Assembly (NCBI RefSeq): GCF_029227915.1
Contig: NC_079880.1
Span: forward strand, 33,103,501-33,167,500
DNA length: 64,000 bases
Direction: 5' to 3'
Origin: Hydractinia symbiolongicarpus
Taxonomy: Eukaryota; Cnidaria; Hydrozoa; Anthoathecata; Hydractiniidae
The notes under the pieces are model-generated. The model ran no database searches. It was given only the letters and a program-made list of their open reading frames with translations, and was not told where the DNA came from. The position numbers and the translations under genes were made by a program. This document shows, one piece after another, positions 50,712-62,811 of this stretch (position 1 is the first letter of the stretch; each line of letters opens with the position of its first letter).

Positions 50712-52764
50712 AGGAATAAAAACTTAGGACGTTCTAGTGTATTGAGAGTGGAAGGACTAGACCAATGGTAACCTGCGCAGGCACGCGAAACCACACGATT
50801 ACGTTTAAGGCATTTAATAGGCGTCAAAAGCCCGTATTATAGCCTTTTCATGGCGTGTGCATGTGGTTTACGGCGTTGTAAAGGCGTGGAACCAGGGAAA
50901 ACAACTTAGGACGGCGTAGTGTATTGAGAGTGGAAGAACTAGACCAATGGTAACAAGCTTGGACGGGTGGAACCAAGTGATTTACGTGTAAGGCCTTTGT
51001 TAGGCGTCCAGAGGCCGTATTATAGCCTTTTCATGGCGTGTGCATGTGGATTACGGCGTTCTAAAGCCATGGAACCAGGAATAACAACTTAGGACGTTCT
51101 AGTGTATTGAGAGTGGAAGGACTAGACCAATGGTAACCTGCGCAGGCACGCGAAACCACACGATTACATGTAAGGCATTTAATGGGCGGCAAAAGGCCGT
51201 ATTGCAGCTTTTAGACGCATGTGCACGTAGTTGACGGCGTTGTACGGCCTTGTCGCTGGGGAAAATAACTTAAGACGTTTTAGTCTATTGAGAATGGAAG
51301 GACTAGACCAATGGTAACCGGTATGGACGCGTGGAACCGTCTAACTTACGTGTAAGGCTTTTATTAGGCGGCAAAATGCCAAATTGCTGGTTATAGACGT
51401 GTGTGCATGTAATTGACGGCGTTGTAAAGCCATGGAGCCAGGGAAAATAACTTAGGACGTCGTAGTGTATTGAGAGTGGAAGGACTAGACCAATGGTAAC
51501 CTGCGCAGGCACGCGAATCCACACGATTACGTGTAAGGCATTTAATAGGCATCAAAAGTCCGTATTAGAGCCTTTTCATGGCGTGTACATGTGGTTTACG
51601 GCGTTGTAAAGCCATGGAACCAGGGAAAACAACTTAGGACGTTCTAGTGTATTGAGAGTTGAAGGACTACACCAATGGTAACCTGCGCAGGCACGCGAAA
51701 CCACACGATTACGTGTAAGGCATTTAATAGGCGTCAAAAGACCGTATTATAGCCTTTTCATGGCGTGTGCATGTGGTTTACGGCGTTGTAAAGCCATGGA
51801 ACCAGGGAAAACAACTTAGGACGGCGTAGTGTATTGAGAGTGAAAGAACTAGACCAATGGTAACAAGCTTGGACGCGTGGAACCCCGTGATTTACATGTA
51901 AGGCATTTAATAGGCGTCAAAAGGCCGTATTATAGCCTTTTCATGGCGTGTGCATGTGGTTTACGGCGTTGTAAAGCCATGGAACCAGGAAAAACAACTT
52001 AGGACGGCGTAGTGTATTGAGAGTGGAAGGAGTAGACCAATGGTAACCTACGCAGGCACGCGAAACCACACGATTACGTTTAAGGCATTTAATAGGCGTC
52101 CAGAGGCCGTATTATAGCCTTTTCATGGCGTGTGCATGTGGATTACAGCGTTCTGAAGCCATGGAACCAGGAATAACAACTTAGGACGCTCTCGTGTAAT
52201 GAGAGTGGAAGAACTAGACCAATGGTAACAAGCTTGGACGGGTGGAACCACGTGATTTACCTGTAAGGCCTTTATTAGGCGTCAAAAGGCCGTATTATAG
52301 CCTTTTCATAGCGTGTGCATGTGGATTACGGCTTTCTAAAGCCATGGAACCAGGAATAACAACTTAGGACGTTCTAGTGTATTGAGAGTGGAAGGACTAG
52401 ACCAATGGTAACCTGCGCAGGCACGCGAAACCACACGATTACGTGTAAGGCATTTAATAGGCGTCAAAAGACCGTATTATAGCCTTTTCATGGCGTGTGC
52501 ATGTGGTTTACGGCGTTGTAAAGCCATGGAACCAGGGAAAACAACTTAGGACGGCGTAGTGTATTGAGAGTGGAAGAACTAGACCAATGGTAACAAGCTT
52601 GGACGCGTGGAACCCCGTGATTTACGTGTAAGGCATTTAATAGGCGTCAAAAGGCCGTATTATAGCCTTTTCATGGCGTGTGCATGTGGTTTACGGCGTT
52701 GTAAAGCCATGGAACTAGGAAAAACAACTTAGGACGGCGTAGTGTATTGAGAGTGGAAGGAGTA

Positions 52765-55700
52765 GACCAATGGTAACCTACGCAGGCACGCAAAACCACA
52801 CGATTACGTTTAAGGCATTTAATAGGCGTCCAGAGGCCGTATTATAGCCTTTTCATGGCGTGTGCATGTGGATTACAGCGTTCTGAAGCCATGGAACCAG
52901 GAAAAACAACTTAGGACGTTCTAGTCCATTGAGAATGGAAGGACTAGACCAATCGTAACCGTCATGGACACGTGGAACGACGTAATTTACGTGTAAGGCC
53001 TTTAATAGGCCGCAAAAGGCCGTATTACAGCGTTTAGAGTCCTTTGCATGTAGTTTACGCCGTTCCCAAGGCATGGAGACAGGAAAAACAACTTAGGACG
53101 TCGTAGTGTAATGAGAGTGGAAGGACTAGGCCAATGGTAACAAGTTTGGACGCGTGGAACCATGTGATTTACGTGTAAGGCCTTTAATAGGCCGCAAAAG
53201 GACGCATTAAAGCCTTTTTATGGCGTGTGCATGTGGTTTACGGCGTTCTAAAGCCATGGAACGAGGGAAAACAACTTAGGACGTTCTAGTCCATTGAGAA
53301 TGGAAGGAATAGACCAATGAGAGCAAGCTTGGACGCGTGGAACCACGTAATTTAAGTGTAAGGCCTTTATTTGGCGTCAAAAGGCCGTATTATAGCCATT
53401 TCATGTTGTGTGCATGTGGATTAACGCTTTCTAAAGCCATGGAACCAGGAATAACAACTTAGGACGTTCTAGTGTATTGAGAGTGGAAGGACTAGACCAA
53501 TTGTAACCTGCGCAGGCACGCGAAAACACACGATTACGTGTAAGGCATTTAATAGGCGTCAAAAGGCCGTATTATAGCCTTTTCATGGCGTGTCCATGTG
53601 GTTTACGGCGTTCTAAAGCCATGGAACCAGGGAAAACAACTTAGGACAGCGTAGTGTATTGAGAGTGGAAGAACTAGACCAATGGTAACAAGCTTGGACG
53701 CGTGGAACGACGTAATTTACGTGTAAGGCCTTTAATAGGCCGCAAAAGGCCGTATTACAGCCTTTAGAGTCCTTTGCATGTAGTTTACGGCGTTCCCAAG
53801 GCATGGAGACAGGAAGAACAACTTAGGACGTCGTAGTGTATTGAGATTGGAAGGACTAGGCCAATGGTAACCTGCGCAGGCACGAGGATCCTCGCGATTT
53901 ACGTGTAAGGCATTTAATAGGCGTCAAAAGGACGTATTATAGCCTTTTCATGGCGTGTGCATGTGGTTTACGGCGTTGTAAAGCCATGGAACCAGGAAAA
54001 ACAACTTAGGACGCTCTCGTGTATTGAGAGTGGAAAGACTAGACCAATGGTAACCTGCGCAGACACGCAGACCAACGTGATTTACGTGTAAGGACTTTAT
54101 TAGGCGGCAAAGGCGATATTATTGCTTTTCAATGGCGTGTGCATGTAGTTGACGGCGTTCCAAAGCTATGGAGCAAGAGAAAACAACTTAGGACGCTCTC
54201 GTTTAATGAGAGTGGAAGAACTAGACCAATGGTAACAAGCTTGGACGGGTGGAACCACGTGATTTACCTGTAAGGCCTTTATTAGGCGTCAAAAGGCCGT
54301 ATTATAGCCTTTTCATGGCGTGTGCATGTGGTTTACGGCGTTGCAAAGCCATGGAACCAGGAAAAACAACTTAGGACGTTCTAGTCCATTGAGAGTGGAA
54401 GGAGTAGACCAATGGTAACCTGCGCAGGCACGCGGACCCACCTGATTTACGTGTAAGGCCTTTAATAGGCGGCAAAATGCCGTATTGCAGCCTTCAGACG
54501 CATGTGCACGTAGTTGACGGCGTTGTACAGCCTTGGCGCTGGGGAAAACAACTTAGGACGTTCTAGTCCATTGAGAATGGAAGGACTAGACCAATCGTAA
54601 CCGTCATGGACGCGTAGAACGACGTAATTTACGTGTAAGGCCTTTAATAGGCCGCAAAAGGCCGTATTACAGCCTTTAGAGTCCTTTGCATGTAGTTTAC
54701 GGCGACCCCAAGGCATGGAGACAGGAAGAACAACTTAGGACGTCGTATTGTATTCAAAGTGGAAGGACTAGGCCAATGGTAACAAGTTTGGACGCGTGGA
54801 ACCACGTGATTTACGTGTAAGGCCTTTAATAGGCCGCAAAAGGACGCATTAAAGCCTTTTTATGGCGTGTGCTTGTGGTTTACGGCGTTCTAAAGCCATG
54901 GAACCAGGGAAAACAACTTAGGACGTTCTAGTTCATCGAGAATGGAAGGAATAGACCAATGAGAGCAAGCTTGGACGCGTGGAACCACGTAATTTAAGTG
55001 TAAGGCCTTTATTAGGCGTCAAAAGGCCGTATTATAGCCTTTTCATGGCGTGTGCATGTGGATTAACGCTTTCTAAAGCCATGGAACCAGGAATAACAAC
55101 TTAGGACGTTCTAGTCCATTGAGAATGGAAGGACTAGACCAATCGTAACCGTCATGGATGCGTTGAACGACGTAATTTACGTGTAAGGCCTTTAATAGGC
55201 CGCAAAAGGCCGTATTACAGCCTTTAGAGTCCTTTGCATGTAGTTTACGGCGTTCCCAAGGCATGGAGACAGGAAGAACAACTTAGGACGTCGTAGTGTA
55301 TTGAGAAGGGAAGGAATAGACCAATGAGAGCAAGCTTGGTCGCGTGGAACCACGTAATTTAAGTTTAAGGCCTTTGATAGGCGTCAAAAGGCCGTATTAT
55401 AGCCGTTTTTATGGCGTGTGCATGTGGTTTACGGCGTTCTAAAGCCATGGAACCAGGGAAAACAACTTAGGACAGTTCTAGTCCATTGAGAATGGAAGGA
55501 ATAGACCAATGAGAGCAAGCTTGGACGCGTGGAACCACGTAACTTAAGTGTAAGGCCTTTAACAGGCGTCAAAAGGACGTATTATAGCCTTTTCATGGCG
55601 TGTGCATGTGTTTTACGGCGTTGTAAAGACATGGAGCCAGGGAAAACAACTTAGGACGTGCTAGTGCATTGAGAGTGGAAGAACTAGACCAATAGTAACC

Positions 55701-58061
55701 TGCGCAGTCACGCGGAACCACGCGATTTACGTGTAAGGCATTTAATGGGCGGCAATAGGCCGTATTGCAGCTTTTAGACGCATGTGCACGTAGTTGACGG
55801 CGTTGTACAGCCTTGTCGCTGGTGAAAATAACTTAAGACGTTTTAGGCCATTAAGAATGGAGGAACTAGACCAATGGTAACCGGTATGGACGCGTGGAAC
55901 CGTCTAACTTACGTGTAAGGCTTTTATTAGGCGGCAAAATGCCATATTGCTAGTTATAGACGTGTGTGCATGTAATTGACGGCGTTCCAAAGCCATGGAG
56001 CCAGAGAAAATAGCTTAGGACGTCGTAGTGTATTGAGAGTGGAAGGACTAGACCAATGGTAACCTGCGCAGGCACGCGGAACCTCGCGATTTACGTGTAA
56101 GGCATTTAATAGGCGTCAAAAGGACGTATTATAGCCTTTTCATGGCGTGTGCATGTGGATTACAGCGTTCTGAAGCCATGGAACCAGGAATAACAACTTA
56201 GGACGCTCTCGTGTAATGAGAGTGGAAGAACTAGACCAATGGTAACAAGCTTGGACGGGTGGAACCACGTGATTTACCTGTAAGGCCTTTATTAGGCGTC
56301 AAAAGGCCGTATTATAGCCTTTTCATGGCGTGTGCATGTAGATTACGGCTTTCTAAAGCCATGGAACCAGGAATAACAACTTAGGACGTTCTAGTGTATT
56401 GAGAGTGGAAGGACTAGACCAATGGTAACCTGCGCAGGCACGCGAAACCACACGATTACGTGTAAGGCATTTAATAGGCGTCAAAAGACCGTATTATAGC
56501 CTTTTCATGGCGTGTGCATGTGGTTTACGGCGTTGTAAAGCCATGGAACCAGGGAAAACAACTTAGGACGGCGTAGTGTATTGAGAGTGAAAGAACTAGA
56601 CCAATGGTAACAAGCTTGGTCGCGTGGAACCCCGTGGTTTACGTGTAAGGCATTTATTAGGCGTCAAAAGGCCGTATTATAGCCTTTTCATGACGTGTGT
56701 GCATGTGGTTTACTGCGTTGTAAAGCCATGGAACCAGGGAAAACAACTTAGGACGTTCTAGTCCATTGACAGTGGAAGTACTAGATCAATGGTAACCTGC
56801 GCAGGCACGCGCACCCACCTGATTTACGTGTAAGGCCTTTAATATGCGGCAAAATGCCGTATTGCAGCCTTCAGACGCATGTGCACCTAGTTGACGGCGT
56901 TGTACAGCCTTGTCGCTGGGGAAAACAACTCAGGATGTTTTAGTTCATTGAGAATGGAAGGACTAGACCAATGGTAACCGGTATGGACGCGTGCAACCGT
57001 CTAACTTACGTGTAAGGCTTTTATTAGGCGGCAAAATGCCATATTGCTTGTTATAGACGTGTGTGCATGTAATTGACGGCGTTCCAAAGCCATAGAACCA
57101 GAGAAAACAACTTAGGACGTCGTAGTGTATTGAGAGTGGAAGGACTAGACCAATGGTAACCTGCGCAGGCACGCGGAACTACGCGATTTACGTGTGAGGC
57201 ATTTAATAGGCGTCAAAAGGCCGTATTATAGCCTTTTCATGGCGTGTGCATGTGGTTTACGGCGTTGTAAAGCCATGGAACCAGGAAAAACAACTTAGGA
57301 CGCTCTCGTGTATTGAGAGTGGAAAGACTAGACCAATGGTAACCTGCGCAGGCACGCAGACCAAGGTGATTTACGTGTAAGGACTTTATTAGGCGGCAAA
57401 GGCGGTATTTTTGCTTTTCAATGGCGTGTGCATGTAGTTGACGGCGTTCCAAAGCTATGGAGCCAGAGAAAACAACTTAGGACGTCGTAGTGCATTGACA
57501 GTGGAAGGACTAGACCAATGGTAACCTGTGCAGTGACGCAGAACGACGCGATGTACGTGTATGGCATTTAATAGGCGTCAAAAGGCCGTATTATAGCCTT
57601 TTCATGACGTGTGCATGTGCTTTACGCCGTTGTAAAGCCATGGAACCAGGAAAAACAACTTAGGACGGCGTAGTGTATTGAGAGTGGAAGGAGTAGACCA
57701 ATGGTAACCTGCGCAGCCACGCGGAACCACGCGATTAACGTGTAAGGCCTTTAATAGGCGGCAAATGGCCGTATTATAGCCTTTTCATGGCGTGTGCATG
57801 TGGATTACAGCGTTCTGAAGCCATGGAACCAGGAATAACAACTTAGGACGTTCTAGTGTATTGAGAGTGGAAGGAATAGACCAATGAGAGCAAGCTTAGA
57901 CGCGTGGAACCACGTGATTTACCTGTAAGGCCTTTATTAGGCGTCAAAAGGCCGTATTATAGCCTTTTCATGGCGTGTGCATGTGGATTACGGCTTTCTA
58001 AAGCCATGGAACCAGGAATAACAACTTAGAACGTTCTAGTGTATTGTGAGTGGAAGGACTA
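52765..58061 (+). repeat. 29-monomer higher-order repeat, 5297 bp, copy 1
   Basis: Followed directly by a second copy. Landmarks at 52853, 53613, 54462 and 55073 recur exactly 5297 bp later. Sampled stretches differ at only a handful of bases, so this is among the youngest duplications in the window. Its first 1.6 kb also matches about 42590-44195 at an offset of 10178 bp, showing that the unit was assembled from older blocks. Confidence 0.94.
53883..53894. repeat. Perfect 12 bp palindrome at the cgtggaaccacg site
   Basis: CGAGGATCCTCG is fully self-complementary. At this monomer position other copies have CGTGGAACCACG, whose arms pair but whose two central bases do not, or decayed forms such as cgcggatccacgc near 43702. 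The same perfect version recurs at 59180-59191 as part of the 5297 bp repeat. Confidence 0.85.
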
Positions 58062-61000
58062 GACCAATGGTAACCTACGCAGGCACGCAAAACCACACGA
58101 TTACGTTTAAGGCATTTAATAGGCGTCCAGAGGCCGTATTATAGCCTTTTCATGGCGTGTGCATGTGGATTACAGCGTTCTGAAGCCATGGAACCAGGAA
58201 AAACAACTTAGGAAGTTCTAGTCCATTGAGAATGGAAGGACTAGACCAATCGTAACCGTCATGGACACGTGGAACGACGTAATTTACGTGTAAGGCCTTT
58301 AATAGGCCGCAAAAGGCCGTATTACAGCGTTTAGAGTCCTTTGCATGTAGTTTACGCCGTTCCCAAGGCATGGAGACAGGAAAAACAACTTAGGACGTCG
58401 TAGTGTATTGAGAGTGGAAGGACTAGGCCAATGGTAACAAGTTTGGACGCGTGGAACCATGTGATTTACGTGTAAGGCCTTTAATAGGCCGCAAAAGGAC
58501 GCATTAAAGCCTTTTTATGGCGTGTGCATGTGGTTTACGGCGTTCTAAAGCCATGGAACGAGGGAAAACAACTTAGGACGTTCTAGTCCATTGAGAATGG
58601 AAGGAATAGACCAATGAGAGCAAGCTTGGACGCGTGGAACCACGTAATTTAAGTGTAAGGCCTTTATTTGGCGTCAAAAGGCCGTATTATAGCCATTTCA
58701 TGTTGTGTGCATGTGGATTAACGCTTTCTAAAGCCATGGAACCAGGAATAACAACTTAGGACGTTCTAGTGTATTGAGAGTGGAAGGACTAGACCAATTG
58801 TAACCTGCGCAGGCACGCGAAAACACACGATTACGTGTAAGGCATTTAATAGGCGTCAAAAGGCCGTATTATAGCCTTTTCATGGCGTGTCCATGTGGTT
58901 TACGGCGTTCTAAAGCCATGGAACCAGGGAAAACAACTTAGGACAGCGTAGTGTATTGAGAGTGGAAGAACTAGACCAATGGTAACAAGCTTGGACGCGT
59001 GGAACGACGTAATTTACGTGTAAGGCCTTTAATAGGCCGCAAAAGGCCGTATTACAGCCTTTAGAGTCCTTTGCATGTAGTTTACGGCGTTCCCAAGGCA
59101 TGGAGACAGGAAGAACAACTTAGGACGTCGTAGTGTATTGAGATTGGAAGGACTAGGCCAATGGTAACCTGCGCAGGCACGAGGATCCTCGCGATTTACG
59201 TGTAAGGCATTTAATAGGCGTCAAAAGGACGTATTATAGCCTTTTCATGGCGTGTGCATGTGGTTTACGGCGTTGTAAAGCCATGGAACCAGGAAAAACA
59301 ACTTAGGACGCTCTCGTGTATTGAGAGTGGAAAGACTAGACCAATGGTAACCTGCGCAGACACGCAGACCAACGTGATTTATGTGTAAGGACTTTATTAG
59401 GCGGCAAAGGCGATATTATTGCTTTTCAATGGCGTGTGCATGTAGTTGACGGCGTTCCAAAGCTATGGAGCAAGAGAAAACAACTTAGGACGCTCTCGTT
59501 TAATGAGAGTGGAAGAACTAGACCAATGGTAACAAGCTTGGACGGGTGGAACCACGTGATTTACCTGTAAGGCCTTTATTAGGCGTCAAAAGGCCGTATT
59601 ATAGCCTTTTCATGGCGTGTGCATGTGGTTTACGGCGTTGCAAAGCCATGGAACCAGGAAAAACAACTTAGGACGTTCTAGTCCATTGAGAGTGGAAGGA
59701 GTAGACCAATGGTAACCTGCGCAGGCACGCGGACCCACCTGATTTACGTGTAAGGCCTTTAATAGGCGGTAAAATGCCGTATTGCAGCCTTCAGACGCAT
59801 GTGCACGTAGTTGACGGCGTTGTACAGCCTTGGCGCTGGGGAAAACAACTTAGGACGTTCTAGTCCATTGAGAATGGAAGGACTAGACCAATCGTAACCG
59901 TCATGGACGCGTAGAACGACGTAATTTACGTGTAAGGCCTTTAATAGGCCGCAAAAGGCCGTATTACAGCCTTTAGAGTCCTTTGCATGTAGTTTACGGC
60001 GACCCCAAGGCATGGAGACAGGAAGAACAACTTAGGACGTCGTAGTGTATTGAAAGTGGAAGGACTAGGCCAATGGTAACAAGTTTGGACGCGTGGAACC
60101 ACGTGATTTACGTGTAAGGCCTTTAATAGGCCGCAAAAGGACGCATTAAAGCCTTTTTATGGCGTGTGCTTGTGGTTTACGGCGTTCTAAAGCCATGGAA
60201 CCAGGGAAAACAACTTAGGACGTTCTAGTTCATCGAGAATGGAAGGAATAGACCAATGAGAGCAAGCTTGGACGCGTGGAACCACGTAATTTAAGTGTAA
60301 GGCCTTTATTAGGCGTCAAAAGGCCGTATTATAGCCTTTTCATGGCGTGTGCATGTGGATTAACGCTTTCTAAAGCCATGGAACCAGGAATAACAACTTA
60401 GGACGTTCTAGTCCATTGAGAATGGAAGGACTAGACCAATCGTAACCGTCATGGACGCGTTGAACGACGTAATTTACGTGTAAGGCCTTTAATAGGCCGC
60501 AAAAGGCCGTATTACAGCCTTTAGAGTCCTTTGCATGTAGTTTACGGCGTTCCCAAGGCATGGAGACAGGAAGAACAACTTAGGACGTCGTAGTGTATTG
60601 AGAAGGGAAGGAATAGACCAATGAGAGCAAGCTTGGTCGCGTGGAACCACGTAATTTAAGTTTAAGGCCTTTGATAGGCGTCAAAAGGCCGTATTATAGC
60701 CGTTTTTATGGCGTGTGCATGTGGTTTACGGCGTTCTAAAGCCATGGAACCAGGGAAAACAACTTAGGACAGTTCTAGTCCATTGAGAATGGAAGGAATA
60801 GACCAATGAGAGCAAGCTTGGACGCGTGGAACCACGTAACTTAAGTGTAAGGCCTTTAACAGGCGTCAAAAGGACGTATTATAGCCTTTTCATGGCGTGT
60901 GCATGTGTTTTACGGCGTTGTAAAGACATGGAGCCAGGGAAAACAACTTAGGACGTGCTAGTGCATTGAGAGTGGAAGAACTAGACCAATAGTAACCTGC

Positions 61001-62811
61001 GCAGTCACGCGGAACCACGCGATTTACGTGTAAGGCATTTAATGGGCGGCAATAGGCCGTATTGCAGCTTTTAGACGCATGTGCACGTAGTTGACGGCGT
61101 TGTACAGCCTTGTCGCTGGTGAAAATAACTTAAGACGTTTTAGGCCATTAAGAATGGAGGAACTAGACCAATGGTAACCGGTATGGACGCGTGGAACCGT
61201 CTAACTTACGTGTAAGGCTTTTATTAGGCGGCAAAATGCCATATTGCTAGTTATAGACGTGTGTGCATGTAATTGACGGCGTTCCAAAGCCATGGAGACA
61301 GAGAAAATAGCTTAGGACGTCGTAGTGTATTGAGAGTGGAAGGACTAGACCAATGGTAACCTGCGCAGGCACGCGGAACCTCGCGATTTACGTGTAAGGC
61401 ATTTAATAGGCGTCAAAAGGACGTATTATAGCCTTTTCATGGCGTGTGCATGTGGATTACAGCGTTCTGAAGCCATGGAACCAGGAATAACAACTTAGGA
61501 CGCTCTCGTGTAATGAGAGTGGAAGAACTAGACCAATGGTAACAAGCTTGGACGGGTGGAACCACGTGATTTACCTGTAAGGCCTTTATTAGGCGTCAAA
61601 AGGCCGTATTATAGCCTTTTCATGGCGTGTGCATGTAGATTACGGCTTTCTAAAGCCATGGAACCAGGAATAACAACTTAGGACGTTCTAGTGTATTGAG
61701 AGTGGAAGGACTAGACCAATGGTAACCTGCGCAGGCACGCGAAACCACACGATTACGTGTAAGGCATTTAATAGGCGTCAAAAGACCGTATTATAGCCTT
61801 TTCATGGCGTGTGCATGTGGTTTACGGCGTTGTAAAGCCATGGAACCAGGGAAAACAACTTAGGACGGCGTAGTGTATTGAGAGTGAAAGAACTAGACCA
61901 ATGGTAACAAGCTTGGTCGCGTGGAACCCCGTGGTTTACGTGTAAGGCATTTATTAGGCGTCAAAAGGCCGTATTATAGCCTTTTCATGGCGTGTGTGCA
62001 TGTGGTTTACTGCGTTGTAAAGCCATGGAACCAGGAAAAACAACTTAGGACGCTCTCGTGTATTGAGAGTGGAAAGACTAGACCAATGGTAACCTGCGCA
62101 GGCACGCAGACCAAGGTGATTTACGTGTAAGGACTTTATTAGGCGGCAAAGGCGGTATTTTTGCTTTTCAATGGCGTGTGCATGTAGTTGACGGCGTTCC
62201 AAAGCTATGGAGCCAGAGAAAACAACTTAGGACGTCGTAGTGCATTGACAGTGGAAGGACTAGACCAATGGTAACCTGTGCAGTGACGCAGAACGACGCG
62301 ATGTACGTGTATGGCATTTAATAGGCGTCAAAAGGCCGTATTATAGCCTTTTCATGACGTGTGCATGTGCTTTACGCCGTTGTAAAGCCATGGAACCAGG
62401 AAAAACAACTTAGGACGGCGTAGTGTATTGAGAGTGGAAGGAGTAGACCAATGGTAACCTGCGCAGCCACGCGGAACCACGCGATTAACGTGTAAGGCCT
62501 TTAATAGGCGGCAAATGGCCGTATTATAGCCTTTTCATGGCGTGTGCATGTGGATTACAGCGTTCTGAAGCCATGGAACCAGGAATAACAACTTAGGACG
62601 TTCTAGTGTATTGAGAGTGGAAGGAATAGACCAATGAGAGCAAGCTTAGACGCGTGGAACCACGTGATTTACCTGTAAGGCCTTTATTAGGCGTCAAAAG
62701 GCCGTATTATAGCCTTTTCATGGCGTGTGCATGTGGATTACGGCTTTCTAAAGCCATGGAACCAGGAATAACAACTTAGGACGTTCTAGTGTATTGTGAG
62801 TGGAAGGACTA
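58062..62811 (+). repeat. 29-monomer higher-order repeat, copy 2, lacking three monomers
   Basis: Matches copy 1 at 5297 bp up to about 62030 and at 4750 bp afterwards. The difference of 547 bp is three monomers. The breakpoint lies in a shared stretch around gtaaagccatggaaccagg, and the deleted material corresponds to about 56735-57281 of copy 1. This is what exchange between monomers in the same phase would leave. Homology ends near 62811, where copy 1 continues with the cctacgc variant and this copy with cctgcgc. Confidence 0.93.
59180..59191. repeat. Perfect 12 bp palindrome, second copy
   Basis: Identical to 53883-53894 and 5297 bp away, so it is inherited with the higher-order repeat and is not an independent origin. 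Confidence 0.85.
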
